Shown: one piece after another, positions 10,560 to 22,819 of the stretch
Layout of the letters: the number at the start of each line of letters is the position of its first letter
Position numbering within the stretch: the stretch's first letter is position 1
Assembly (NCBI GenBank): GCA_949130495.1
Contig: OX422214.1
Span: 254,018,187 to 254,082,186, forward strand
Direction: 5' to 3'
Source: Sambucus nigra
Taxonomy: Eukaryota > Streptophyta > Magnoliopsida > Dipsacales > Adoxaceae
Length of the DNA: 64,000 nucleotides
Program-made: the position numbers and the translations under genes
Notes under the pieces: generated by a model
What the model saw: only the letters and a program-made list of their open reading frames with translations
Told to the model about the DNA's origin: nothing
Database searches by the model: none

Positions 10560-11208
10560 GGCGTCGGCGAGTCAACTCGAGAAGGTGAAGGTTTCTTTAA
10601 GTGAACAGTTGATCTTCTTAGGTCGGGAAAATGGTGAACTTAAATCCCGTGTATCCTAATTCGAGAGAGATCTCGAACGTGATCGGGAGATCAAGGTTAC
10701 TATAGAGGATACATCTAAGAAGGTTGAAAAGATGCTTCTAGATCCCTCTTAGGGTAATGTTGAGAGACTAGGAATATGTTATGATGATACGTCTACTTCT
10801 CATATTGCACCTAAGCCGATCCCCGGGTTTGTGATAGATTCATATGGCTCTCAACCTAACCCACTTAGGTGTCTAGATCCTAATTGGAGAGTTCATCCTA
10901 TTCCTTTTGAGAGAGATGTTACTAGGCCTGTGTATGTTAGCACCCATTCCAGGAAGAAATGACACCCTATGGAATTCTGTTTTAATTTGGGTAGTGTGTC
11001 ACACAAATTTTTGCCACGTTATTCTACGACACGTGTTCCTACACACACTCTCACATATGATACTTTTCAAGGTCCAGCACATCACATGAGAGATTTTTCA
11101 CACATTCAAGATAAAGTTAAGTTTTTAGTCAAGACTTCACACGATTTGATGGATGTTTTTCATAGGATGTCACCACCTTTGGAAAACTCCCCCGCACCTA
11201 ATGGTTGA
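10560..11208 (+). pseudogene. Copia A post-gag linker with pol deletion scar
   Basis: This reads in pieces as SLSEQLIFLGRENGELKSRV, EIKVTIEDTSKKVEKMLLD and YDDTSTSHIAPKPIPGFVID, matching the linker of copia B (about 19120-19470) with several stops. After PVYVSTHSRKK comes a frame (HMRDFSHIQDKVKFLVKTSH) ending at TGA 11206-11208 with no recognisable enzyme motif. In B this position leads into protease and integrase, so pol has been lost here. Confidence 0.65.
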
Positions 11209-12706
11209 GGTTTAGACTTGTTTGCTAGCATAGGATAATTTTCATGATGATATTTTATGCCTATTTCTAGTATGTACCACCGTTGTATTTATTTTTCCAT
11301 TTTGATATATTTTTTGAAAAAATACAAAAAGATTTTTGTATTTATTTTTACACCGTTTATGGATGGACATTTAGGATGACCATGTCATAACATCATTCCA
11401 TATTCATGCGACTATTTGATAGTATTTTGAGACGATTCATCATTTATTTCATGTTCTTTATAATGTTTGGAGTCATTAAGATGAGATTGGAGATTACTTT
11501 CTACATTTTTGACTCATGATTTTCTTTAATGCACACTTTCATGGATTTATTTGATTATTGTACTTGTCTATCATTATTGGTCGAAGTGTTTTCATCTTAA
11601 TCTCGTCTTTAAAACAAACTAAATGCGATAAAACTTGACAATGAAAGTAATTTGTTTCATATGAAAAAATGATGAGTGAACACAGGAAAGAGCTACGAAA
11701 GGAGAAAATAACCTTTGCCTGAAATCCATCGTTTGAAAAGAGCCAAAAAAATGTGGCATTGTGAAAAGTAGCCAAGGCCAAACTAGTTTAGTTTGGTATG
11801 ATCATTCAAAAGAAAATAACAGAAAAATATGATCATTATCTTATATTTGAGGGACTTTTGTTGGAAATATATCAACGGGTTTGCACGTCCTGACAAAGTC
11901 TTGAAAAACATTACACAGTTTTAGACGTTATTAGTGTGGAAATCATTTTAGACTTTGATTTGTTGATTAAATTGAGTTGATGTCATTTAAATAACAATTT
12001 TTTACACCTAAGGGGGATTTTGAGTTCATTCATTAGGAGTATCCATAATCATCGTGCACATTTGTTATGAATGTTTGAGTCGATTTTCCTATTGAATATG
12101 TTCACACCCATCCATTCCATTTCCACGATTTGGTTATCTTAGTGTAAATTCACGGCGTGTGTTGTTTTGTATTATCTTTGCTTGAAAATTTTGAAAATCA
12201 AAAAGAGTTTTTGGATCCTTTTGAGTATATCATTGCATGAGCATAATTATTATATATTGTTATGCTTGTCGTGAAACTCCGTATTTATTTTTTATTTATT
12301 CTTTTCCTTGTCTATTTCGGACAATTAAAAAGAAGGAGAACGACTTATGAATTATGGGGGGGGGGGGGGTGAGAGTTTGCATTATGGTGGAGATTTAAGA
12401 TTTGAACCGATTTACTTGATTTGATTTATGTTTATCTCATTTCAAACTCTATACGTCATGAATGTATTCGTTTTGCTTATTATATGTAGGACTTTGATGA
12501 TCATTTGGAACGCACACAAAAAGAAGAGAATGGAAAGCAAAGAGATTGGATTTGAAGATATTTAAAGTTGAAGATTTGATAAAGACTTACAATTTTAGTA
12601 TCTTTCCACTTTTAGGTTCATGTGAGGGTATTAGATTTGTATAGGCATTTTGATTGATAATTCGGATTATTTTTATTTTATACCAGCATAGACATAGGAG
12701 GATATT
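11209..12706 (+). other. Copia A 3' non-coding region
   Basis: AT-rich, no coding signal. It aligns by eye with the 3' region of copia B (22820 onward), for example TTTTGATATATTTTTTGAAAA in A against TTTGATATATTTTGAAATTT in B. A run of 13 G at about 12357-12369 is the only low-complexity feature. GACATAGGAGGATATT, purine-rich and next to the LTR at 12707, is a candidate polypurine tract. Confidence 0.6.
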
Positions 12707-13819
12707 TGTAAGGACATATTTTTTATAGTCCTGATGTTATATAGAGTATGTCATATACCACTACAACCGTCGAAGAAGTTCACATTCATAGGTTCATGAA
12801 GACGGATTCGAATTTCAAGCATCTTCAACATATATGCGACATGAGGTATAATTTCTTATAGAATGTGTTTAAGTTTTGTAAATGATTTACTTTAGTATTA
12901 GGATATTTTTCGAAATTATTTTTATCAAACTGAGACATTTTTTCTACGTCAAAATTATTTTCTGTAGACCTGTAGGCGAGCTTTTTTAATTTAAAAAAAT
13001 TGCGTTTATGTCTTTCAAATGACAATGATAAGTTGTTCAAACGAATGCTTCGAACAACATGTAATGTCATTTGATAGGTCGGTCAAAGGGTCGTTTCTTT
13101 ATTGCTTCAAATGGCCATGTACTGTTTTACATTTTTATTGGTCATTTCTTAGGTCGTTAGTAATGACATTGAGAAGTCGTTCGAACGACCTCCGCTGCCT
13201 CAAGTTTTTTGTTTAGCTATAAATACCTATTTTGGAGACCTTTTTCATTAAGACTTTTTATAATCGAAAATTGCAAATCTGCAGACTTTTAGTCTTCATC
13301 TTTTAGGGCTAAAAACCTAGTTTTTAATTCACCAAAACATGACAATCGTTTTGTGAATCATTTATGGAACCAAACACTTCATGGAAGTTTTGTCTTTGTG
13401 GAGTGCCATCTCTACTGCTAGATTAGTAGTTCTCGTGGAGATGCTTACTAAAGACTGCAGTCATTGAGGTTCTTGAGGGGATTTTTGTTGGGGCTAAGCT
13501 ACGGTCTATGTGGAGTTTCTGAGGGAGATTCATTTTAGATTTTTGTATGTAATTGTAAGTTGCGATATATGTTAGATAGTGAAATAAAATGTTTTACACG
13601 AAAGTTCTTTTCCTGAATTTCATTTGTCACTTTATTTGTGATTGAATGTTTAATTTATCCACATAGTTGCATGATTAGGGTTGAATTGATTTGGATAAAA
13701 TATTGACTCTAATTAAATAAGTTTTAATTGGAAATTTGTGAATGAAATAAATAATTGATATCATGCATTCTACAAATTGGTATCAGAGCTTTTAACTCGG
13801 GATTTTTTTACCTCTTATA
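12707..13819 (+). mobile_element. 3' LTR of copia A
   Basis: Starts TGTAAGGACATATTTTTTA and ends CCTCTTATA (expected TTACA, last bases mutated), followed directly by the TSD TCTTC at 13820. It contains AATTGGTATCAGAGC at 13775-13789, the primer motif, inside the LTR. Length matches the 5' LTR within one base. Confidence 0.85.
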
Positions 13820-13824
13820 TCTTC

Positions 13825-14885
13825 TCTCCTCTCCTCTTCTTCTCCCTTTTTCTCCTTCCCTCTATTCTTTTTCTCCCCCTCCTCCTTCTTCTCCATAGAA
13901 GATATGATAGGACCGATAATTTTAGGGGAATCCCTCTTTGACTTCTCTAGGTCCTTGACCTTAATAAAATGGAGAACTTCATCCCCCTCTTCATCTCCTC
14001 TTGGGGAAAGCCATCTGATCTTCCCCTTCTTCCTCTTGGGAACAAAACTCAATGACCATCGGCTCTAAAGAAAAAGCAGTATCCTTGTCCAGAAAATGGT
14101 CTCTGGTATCTCATCCATCAGGCGAGCAACAATGCTTGTGGCGGTATTAGTGTACTCCAGCAATTAGGCAGCTAACTGAGGATGTTCACCGTACAGAAGT
14201 ATATCCTTTATTTCCCAAACTTTTAAAAGATCGGTTACCTTGACATGATGGAGAGACGTCTCCTTCTTTTTATCACGAGATGCACAAAGACAAGGAAGAC
14301 ACAAATTAGTAAGAAAGGAAAGCAAAAGAAACAAAGGATCATTAATTTAAAAAGAAATACGAATGGTAACCTATGTGGTCTTCCCCCCACTCATGGAACA
14401 AAGGCCCTCTGTGTCTCTTTCCCTTAGGAAGGGGCGGATGTTTCCAGTTCTTGGCAATAAATCCCTGATCCCAATATCCCTTATTGGAATCAGGGAGGTC
14501 CACCACCTAAATTCTATTGGGCTTCCTCGCCTTCAAGTAGAAGATACCATCAAATGTGTGTGAACAAACAAAACAGGACCTAATTTCTGGTTCCTCTAAG
14601 TTGGTCCCATTGATCTCGTTGATCTTGTGTACTCCATTGACTATCCTCCACATATTAGGGCACATTGATCAAGAACAAGTTCAAAATAATAAAAAAATTC
14701 TAAAAATAATCGGTTTGATGGAAACGTTAAACCCCCTTGGACCATTGCAAGAATGTGACTCCAGTACCCCTCGTCCATGTTCTACCATCTCTAGGAAAGA
14801 GGGAACAGTCGATTTCTACTTAAACAGGAATGGAGTACATTTTTCTAAACCCCTTAACACTTTTATCATGAAGAGTTTCCAATGA
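13825..14885 (-). pseudogene. Antisense aORF of T1, first exons
   Basis: Exon 1 (about 14885-14371, minus) reads, with frameshifts and stops, NMWRIVNGVHKINEING, FDGIFYLKARKP, KGYWDQGFIAKNWKHPPLP and GPLFHEWGE. This parallels NSWRMILDYVSLWKN, PGYYHLGERK and KKRFLFVYGEWEF of the T2 antisense ORF. It is the plant-transposon-protein-like domain usual for these extra ORFs. A donor CATAG|GTTACC occurs at 14370. A later exon (about 14240-13825) reads KVWEIKDILLYGEHPQLAA and ends in a Lys/Glu-rich run cut by copia A, continuing at 7946. Function unknown; inactive. Confidence 0.72.
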
Positions 14886-15352
14886 TGGAATAAATTCAAC
14901 AACAAAGATCAGAGAAAAAAAACTATGAACGAAGGAAGCAAGAAAGAGGAACTTACAAAGAAAAAATAATGCGAAGAAACTTTGAAGGAATGGAAAGAAG
15001 AAAGGAAGATCTTAGTGACTTTGCGAGGAATAAACCTTAGAAATGCGGAAGTGAAGGTTTAAAGTGGCAGAGCCAAGCTTAAAAGCTCGTGTGTAATCAT
15101 AGGTACAATTCTCGAGGAGGGTTTTTGGCACTTCAAATCATTATCTTGGATCAGCGTAACCCCACTACTTCAGGTTTATTAAAAATCTTCCATACCGTCA
15201 ACTACCAACTTTGCTCGAACAAGCGTACCTTCAGTATTTCAGAGATATTACAAAACTTCCATGCCAGTTTTAACAACCTTAAGACTTAGGTCTACAATAA
15301 GTGTAAAATATACTGGCCCAAAAAATCTCAACCCAGAGATTTTAGGGGCAAT
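14886..15352. other. T1 leader region upstream of its aORF
   Basis: Between the aORF start side and the candidate 3' LTR. No frame longer than about 60 codons resembles a known protein. The last part, GATTTTAGGGGCAAT at about 15335-15352, is G-rich and could be the polypurine tract of a plus-oriented T1. Confidence 0.4.
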
Positions 15353-15801
15353 TGTGTGGGGGCTAAAATAATTCACTAGGTCCAGTTACAAAGTTAATCA
15401 ACCAACCCACTACGAGACAAGGACTGCCCGACCTAACAAAAATAAGAAATTTCACCCATGTATTTATTATATGCTTAAATATATTATGATAATCTCAAAT
15501 AGGTTACCAAAAATCTCAGAGATATATTCACGGACACCTTAAGAGCTATACTGAAGCAAGAAGAGTTACATGCACAATTCAACCTCTTAAACATTACTAT
15601 AAATGTAAACCCTCAACCCAGGGTTAGAGGGATGAAACTTTGTAATCTTGAGAGATACACTAATATAAAAAATAGTAGCCTCTCCGTGGATGTAGGTAAT
15701 TTGTCGAACAATGTATATTGTGTGTTTTGAGTGTGATTGATTTACTTTCTTCATTTACTTACTTTCTTGGGATTGTCTATTGTGATATTTTTGCACTCAT
15801 A
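15353..15801 (+). mobile_element. Candidate 3' LTR of Tat fragment T1
   Basis: TGTGTGGGGGCTAAAATAAT follows a purine-rich tract and could be an LTR start. TGTAATCTTGAGAGATACAC and TCTCCGTGGATGTAGG (15640-15700) resemble R-U5 sequence of Ogre/Tat-type LTRs. The right end is uncertain (CA near 15801) and no partner LTR or TSD was found because the left end of T1 is outside the window. Confidence 0.4.
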
Positions 15802-16514
15802 GCAGGTGTTCTAAAGTATTATTTTGGGATTCAAGTCCTTTGTTACTTACCACTTCGGACATTTTTGAACTTTTGTTTATAGGTCTCAATGAATAAGGAA
15901 CATTTGGAACATATTCACACAACTATAATTGTATTTTTATTCCTGTCGTGCATATTCACACAAACATTCATTGTATTTTATTTGTGTTGTAGATATTGAC
16001 ACAATCATGTGTTGTATTTTATCACATATTCACGCAAACATATGTTAGTTTGCTTGTGTTATATTATTACATATTCACGCAAGCATGCGTTTGCTAACAT
16101 TTATTACATATTAGTGAAATACTTATTTATGAAAATGTAAACAGGTTTAAAAAACGTACAGTTTTTAGGGATACTGATTTTTTTTAATTACTCACGGTCC
16201 AAAACCTAGTCATATATATTTTTTTAAATTAAAATAAATACGGGGTCACGATTTTGGACCGTTACCCCCGTGGTATATTGGTCACGACTTAGGATTGTGA
16301 CCCATATTCCCCCCCCCCCCCCCAGGTTATGGGCTTGGACCATGACCCGTCATGGGATCATGGTCACGAGTTTGGACTATAACCCAAGTTCTAGCCTATG
16401 GGTTACGGGTGCTAATCGTGACCCCTAATTTTATCACATTAAATATTGTCATGGGTGAAAATCGTGATCCACAGTGTTGTTTACGGATAAAAATTGTGAC
16501 CATTGGCGACATAT
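15802..16514. other. Background sequence between T1 and copia B
   Basis: No coding region. It contains loosely repeated CATATTCACRCAA units (about 15915-16085), a 14-C run near 16311-16324 and the GGTCACGA motif cluster listed separately. Copia B inserted at its right edge. Confidence 0.5.
16243..16505. repeat. Cluster of GGTCACGA/TCGTGACC motifs
   Basis: At least six related motifs in both orientations: GGGTCACGATTTTGGACC, GGTCACGACT, GATTGTGACCC, CATGGTCACGAG, AATCGTGACCCC, AATCGTGATCC. Dense, two-way short motifs like these are typical of subterminal regions of some DNA transposons (for example CACTA), but no terminal inverted repeat is visible, so identity is open. Confidence 0.45.
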
Positions 16515-16519
16515 GGTGT

Positions 16520-17711
16520 TGTAAGAGCAAGTTTTCTAATTGCTAAATGTATTTTAATTTGACTTATCCCGTTACACATACATTGAAATATCATGATTTC
16601 TTCTAGGTACTCGAAGACAGAGTTGAAGACTTTTAGAAGATTGAAGAGTCGTTCGTCTCAACGATATTCAGAAGAGTTATGCTAGTTTAGTAATGCCTTT
16701 ATTTTTCCAAGAGTTTACATATTTTTAAGAGTTTGAATTTAAAAATATTTTTTAAGAAAGTTTTAAAAATTTTGACGACTCGTTAGAACGAGATTCAAAG
16801 GTCATTCGAACGAGTTATGCTATATCGTTAGAACAAGATTTCAAACGTTTGAACGAAATCTGAGGTGATGGCTTTTAGTCTATCTTGGAATATTGTTCCA
16901 AGTCTCCTTAGAACTCATTCAAATGAGACGGGGTTTGTCGTTAGAATGAGGGTTGTTACGATCGAACGAGATGATTTTTTGTCAAGCTATGGAATGTCGT
17001 TTGAAGTCTCGTTGGAAGCCTGTTCGAACAAAAAAAGGTACGTCGTTCAAACGGGGTACGCGGTCATTCGAACGAGTGTGTGATGTTTTATATTTTAATT
17101 AAATCTGATCCAAATCTCTACCGTTTATTCTTTCACAACCAACTTCCTTACAAATAAAGATGCGGGATTGGAGTCTTTAAGAACTCTTTTGAAAGATTTT
17201 ACACACCCTTTTAGAGTTCCTTTTATGATCACCAATTTTCATCTAAACTCCTCGAAAATTTAGATATCACTTTATCAAACCAAGAATAACACTTTCATAT
17301 TCAAGAACCCTTTTAGATTTTATCTCTACTACTGATTTGTGGAGCAGAAGCTCTACTGCGAAAGAAGAAGGTTGATCGGTGGATACCAAGGGATGCATAC
17401 TTCATGTGGGTGGTGTTGGACTGTGCCGTTATTGAAGAAGACTTGAATAACTGTGCGTTATAGTTAGAGAACTAAGTCGTCTGTAAGTCATATGGTCTCT
17501 GTCAAATCTTGTATAGTGATGAAATCGAGATTTTGCCCGAAAGAGATTTTTTCTTACTTTTGCGCATGTTTACTGTTTTGGTTTGCCATATTTAATTTGG
17601 ACTACATCACTGCATGCACACTAAATTAATTCACGATAAAATTTGCTAAAATTTAATTTGTATGTGGTTGGCCTAAGATACAAATAAATATATAGAATCC
17701 TTGCATTCTCA
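16520..17711 (+). mobile_element. 5' LTR of copia B
   Basis: Starts TGTAAGAGCAAGTTTTC, ends TTGCATTCTCA, and is followed by AATTAGTATCGAAG, a decayed TGGTATCAGAG primer site. U3 (16620-17085) is full of CGTTAGAACGAG/CATTCGAACGAG motifs. The TATA box is mutated here (ACAAATAAA, near 17150) but is TATAAATAG in the 3' LTR near 27915. Confidence 0.9.
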
Positions 17712-17817
17712 AATTAGTATCGAAGTAAGTTGAACTAAAATATTGTGAGATCCTTTTTACAAAATTATCTTTGGATATATATTTTTTAAATTGGTGATCT
17801 TTAAAAATTTGAATTTT

Positions 17818-19772
17818 ATGAATAATTTATATAATAGGATGCATGTTTTTGATGGGTCTAATGATGGGTACTGGAAAGCTAGGATGAAATATGCTTTAAA
17901 ATAAATTGATGAAAGAGTCTAGGTTGTTTGATAGAAGGTGGACACCACCTACAAGGAATAATGGCGATGTCATAGGTCCAAAACTTATCTCTATATGGGC
18001 ATAAGAGGAATTTTAATGGAGTAATTTTAAATCATGCGGCTTAAGTGCTATTTTTGGAGTCATCACCCTTGCCGAGTTTTGTCAAATCCATATGTGCACC
18101 ATGTCTAAAGAAGCATGGGATACTCGCCATCTCACTAACGAGGGTACCAATGTTATGAAAGTTTCTAAGCTACAAAATCTCACCACACAATTTGAAACAA
18201 TTACCATGCTAGAGTCCGAGTCGTTTGATGAATTTTATGCACGATTGTTTGATATCATAAACTCTAGTTTTAACTTTGGTGAGAAAATTCTTGAGACGCA
18301 TGTAGTTAAAAATATTTTGAGATCACTTCCGATCCGTTTTATTCCAAAGGTTGTCGTGCTTTAATTTATTGGTGATATTAATGCTTAGGTTAGAATAACT
18401 CATATGAGACCTTCAAATGTATGAAATATAAATATTTCCCCCAACTATTAAACCTAAGGAAAAGGGAATTGCATTAAAAGGTCATTCTAAAAGGAAAGAG
18501 GAAGTATCATCTGACTCCGAGTATGATTTTGATTTTGATAACTTAGCCCTTTTTGAAAACAAATTCAAAAGTGTTCAGAAACTTAGAAAAGAAAACACTT
18601 CCAAAGAAAATAAGAGTTTTGAGAAAGACAAAAAATATAAATCGAGCAAGAAAATTTTGAAAAAGAAAGAAAAGATTACCCTAAGAAAGATGAAGAGAGA
18701 TGTTATGAGTGCGAGGGTAAGGGTCACAAAGCTCACGAGTTTCTATGATATTATTGAGAGAAGGAAAAGTCAAATATGAATTCAATGCCCCACTTATTGA
18801 TAGCGATGTTGAGTTTATGGATTTCGAGGATGAATCACCGTATGGACATAACTTCACTACGTTCATGGCTAGTCATGTTAGTAGATCTAATGCACCTCAT
18901 GCCAATAAGAAAGCTGCTAAAGATGACCTCAATAGTGAGTCTTGTCATTCTGGATAGAGTGAGGGAGATTACGCTTTGAGTGAGGGAGATAGTGACCTTC
19001 AACATACTTATACCGATCTTTACACTGAGTCCTTTAAAATGAAGAAACAAAACAAAGGTTTAACGCTTAGAGTTTTAACTTTGGAGAAGGAGTAAAAGAG
19101 GTGAGATAGAGCGAGTCCTCGATGATAATTTCTTTAAAAGAGAGATTCATTTTAGTAGAGATGAAAAATAGTAACTTGACCAACAAAGTGACTAGTCTTA
19201 CGAGAGATCTTTAACCATTTGTGGAGACTCATGAGAAAATTGAAGCCCTTGTATCCCAACTCGAGAAAAATATCAAATGTGCCCAGGAGGTGAAGGTTAC
19301 TATGGAGGATACATCAAAGACACTTGGAAAGAAAATACTCAATGCCACTTTAGGTTTTAGGGAGAGGTAAGGAATAGGTTACGATGGTGCATCCACATCC
19401 CATGACACATCGAAATCAATTCTTAAATTTGTAGTAGATCCTTATGGGCCTCGACCTAAACCACAAAAGAGATTTCAGCCTAAGAAAGTGAACCAAGATA
19501 GACCCAAATAAATCTATGTTTGCGCCTGCTGTAAGAGGAGAGGTCACTCTAGGGAATTTTTCCACAAGTTATATAGAATTAAATGTACACAAACTCCCGC
19601 GCACTGCTATAACAACTTTTCTAGCCTTAGAGAGGAAGTTGAGTTCCTAGTTGCGACTTCATAAAACATAATGGAAAATTTTCAATGGATGTCTATGTCG
19701 TTTGAGAAAGCATCTAATTCTCCGACTAGAGCCAACAAAGATAAGGGAATATAAAAGGTTACCTCCACTTAG
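17818..19772 (+). pseudogene. Copia B gag remnant
   Basis: ATG at 17818 gives MNNLYNRMHVFDGSNDGYWK, then a stop. The UBN2-type capsid core is clear at 18092-18364 (MCTMSKEAWDTRHLTNEGTN, SFDEFYARLFDIINSSFNFG, RSLPIRFIPKVVVL). A Lys-rich linker leads to a zinc knuckle at about 18693-18740, CYECEGKGHKAHEF, where the last Cys has become Phe. Further on, VCACCKRRGHSREFFHKLYR near 19516 is a second Cys/His cluster. Gag binds and packages element RNA. At least five stops or frame breaks make it non-functional. Confidence 0.82.
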
Positions 19773-22700
19773 GTACACGATAAAGCCCTACTTGTTCACG
19801 TTGCTTTTAAAGTTCCAAAAACTTCCCAATGGTATTTTGATAGTGGATGCTCTACGCATATGATCGGTGACATATCAATTTTTACCAACCTTGAGGACCA
19901 CAAGGAAGGCAAAGTCACCTTTGGAGATGGGATTAGGTCTAGTATTTTAGGGCGTGCATGTCTTAAGGTACCCGAATTTCCTAAACTAGACAATGTGTTG
20001 TACGTAAAAGGATTGAAAGAGAACTTAATTAGCATAAGCCAATTGTGTGACACAAAATTTGTGGGAAAGTTTGACCGGTCTGAATGTACCGTATATAATC
20101 AATATGGTGAAATTTTACTACAAGGAGTGAGGATCGAATATAATTGCTATGTGATCATTCCTAAGTCCTCCTTTCTATGCAATAGTGACATGGTACCCAC
20201 TATAGACCTTTGGCATGAACGACTAGGTCATATGAACTTTAAAGTTCTTAAGATATTAGTGAAAAGGGACATATTTCGTGGCTTACTGTCTCTTGGGCAA
20301 CCAACGTACTTAGTTCGTGGACCTTGCAATAAGGAAAACAAATTCGAAAGCCCCATCAAAAGTTGAATACCATTACCACCACACATGTTTTGCACTTGAT
20401 TCAGATGGATCTTATGGGTCCTACTCGCTAGGAGAGTCTAGGTGGTAAGAGATACATTCTCGTAATGGTCGATGACTTTTCAAGATACTCTATTGTGGGG
20501 TTTCTTTGGGAAACGTTCGATGAGGTTAAGTTCCTAACAAAAAAGTGTCGTGCCCAATACAACTAACATCTTATCACTATTTATTAGATGAGTAGTGACA
20601 ACGACACTAAATTTAAAGAAGCCAGCGTGGATAGCTATTATGATGGAGTGGGCATCAAACACGAGTTCTCGATTGTTTGTACTCCTCAATAAAATGTGAT
20701 AGTTGAGAGGAAGAATCGGACGATACAAGAGATGTCTAGATCCTTGCTTCTTAGGAGAAATATGCCTAGATGTTTTTGGGAAGAGGTGATGAATACCGCA
20801 TGCCATATGGTAAATAAGGTACATCTTCATCGGCACACACTTCACACACGCCATATGAGTTGTGGAAAGGGAACAAGCCTAACCTATCATACTTATCTAT
20901 CTTTGGGAGTACTTGATACATCAATTAAGAAAGTTCGACTCTCTAAGCGACAAGAGGATATTTTTAGGTTATTCATCATTAATTAAGGCTTATAGGATGT
21001 TTAACCTTGCAAGATCTAAGGTTATAAAGTCAATAAATGTCACGATTAAAGACGATGAGCCTTTAGCGTCTATTTACCCTAACCCTAAGTGTGAGGACTA
21101 TGAACCCCCTGGTAACGATCTCATCCTTACCTCATACTTCCCTGGTGGGCCCCACTTTTGATTTAAAGGATCCACACTCTTGGGTTCAAAAGAGTCATGA
21201 CCCATCCACTATACTTGGTGATGTTACACTAGTTGTCAAGACTCATGACCAACTTGAGAATGTGGTTAGATTCCATTGTTGCACCTCCTTAGTTAAGCCC
21301 AAGAATGTGAAATAAGCACTCAAGGACTAGCATTTAATATCCACTATTTAAGATGAGTTCCTTCAGTTCCACAAGAGCGATGTCTGAGAGTTAGTCCCCG
21401 ATCGAGATAGATAAATATGATAGGAACCAAGTCAATTTACAAGAATAAGATGGATGAGAATGGTACTGTAGTTCGTATTAAGGCTAGGTTGGTCACTCAA
21501 GGCTATATACAGATTGAGGGTGTAGACTTTGATGAGACATTTTCTTATATTACTAGGCTTGAGTCCGTCCGCTTACTACTCACCATAGCATGTCATCTTC
21601 ACTTCAAGTTATATCAGATGGATGTTAAAAGTGCCATCCTTAACAGAATACTATAGGAGGAGGTTTACATGGAACAACCAAATGGGTTTGAAGACCCAAA
21701 GCACTTGATATGCCTCTTTTATCTTAAGAAGGCCCTATATAGTTTGAATAAACCACATCGTGCTTGGTATAAGAGGCTCGCTTCTTATCTCTTATCTCAT
21801 GCCTTCAATAAGGGGGGTTGGATAAGACATTATTTTGAGTAGAGAGAGTGGTGATATCTTAGTTTCCCAAGTGTATGTGGACAACATAGTATTTGAAACC
21901 ACGTTTTGCCAACATGCTCACACTTTTGAGGAGGAGATGAAGAGAGGGTTTGAGATGATCATGGTTGGTGAGCTTATATTCTTCCTAGGTCTCCAGGTGC
22001 GTCATCTAGAGGATGGGATATTCATATCTCAATCCAAATATGCTATGGACCTAGTGAAGAAGTTTGGTTTAGACTCCACTAAGCACTCAAGCACCCCTAT
22101 GAGTATATCGACTTGGCTTAGAAAAGACACTTTAGGCAAGGACATAGAGAAAACACTTTATAGGATCATGATAGGTAGTCTTCTCTACTTAACCGCCAAT
22201 CGTCCCGATATTGTCTTTAGTGTTAGAGTCTGTGTGTGTTACCAAGCATCCCCGAAAGAGTCACACTTTCTTGTACTTAAAAATTATCATAAAATATGTG
22301 AGTGTCACTCTTTCCTACGGTATTGGGTATTCCTTTGATACCGATGATCGTTTGTCCACCTATCCGGATGCCGATTGGCCCGACGATGTTGATGGTTAAA
22401 GGAGTTACTCAGGTGGGTGTTTTTACTTTGGGAATTATCTTGTATCTTGGTTGAGCAAAAAGAAAAACCACATATCTTTGTCCATGATGGAGGCTAAGTA
22501 TATAGTCGTCGGGAGTTGTGGCACGCAACTCTTATAGATGAAGCAAATATTGGAAGATTATGAAATTTCACAAGGCACTATGACTATTTGTTGTGATAAT
22601 ATGAGGGAGATCCATATATCCCTTAATACGGTCTAACATTCTCACACAAAGCACATTAGGATACGTGAGCATTTTATTCATGATCTCGTTGAGGAGAAGG

Positions 22701-22819
22701 TCGAGTCCTTGAGCTTTGTGATCATCGAATGTCAATTAACCAATATTTTCATAAAACCTTTAGATGTACCAAGATTTGAGGATCTTAGGAAGTCATTGGG
22801 TATTTGCTCGATTGATTGA
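19773..22819 (+). pseudogene. Copia B pol remnant: protease, integrase, RT, RNase H
   Basis: WYFDSGCSTHMIGD near 19830 carries the aspartic protease Asp (DSG). The GAG-pre-integrase part shows LWHERLGHMNFKVLK (zinc-binding His pair). The integrase core follows in three frames: VDDFSRYSI near 20467, and a late ERKNRTIQEMSRSLL near 20706 with the catalytic Glu. RT runs from about 21417 (RIKARLVTQGYIQIEGVDFD, YQMDVKSAILN) to VYVDNIVFE at about 21871, where the catalytic YVDD has become YVDN. RNase H follows (YPDADWPDD, MMEAKYI, CDNM, HTKHIRIREHFIHDLV) and ends at TGA 22817-22819. There are more than ten stops or frameshifts. The order identifies Ty1/copia. Confidence 0.9.

Larger units (their letters stand above)
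7947..13819 (+). mobile_element. Copia element A, gag only, pol deleted
   Basis: Two 1.11-kb LTRs (7947-9058 and 12707-13819) flank a 3.65-kb interior. The TSD is TCTTC (7942-7946 and 13820-13824). The interior has a tRNA-Met type primer site, a decayed gag, and a long AT-rich 3' region, but no protease, integrase, RT or RNase H. It is the same family as copia B: gag, the post-gag linker (EVKVTMEDTSK in B, EIKVTIEDTSK in A) and the 3' non-coding part all align by eye. It would have depended on B-like partners for enzymes. Confidence 0.9.

Noticed and set aside
13792..14052. Stand-alone Lys/Glu-rich 86-codon gene on the minus strand
   Set aside because: It is part of a T1 aORF exon running into the copia A boundary.
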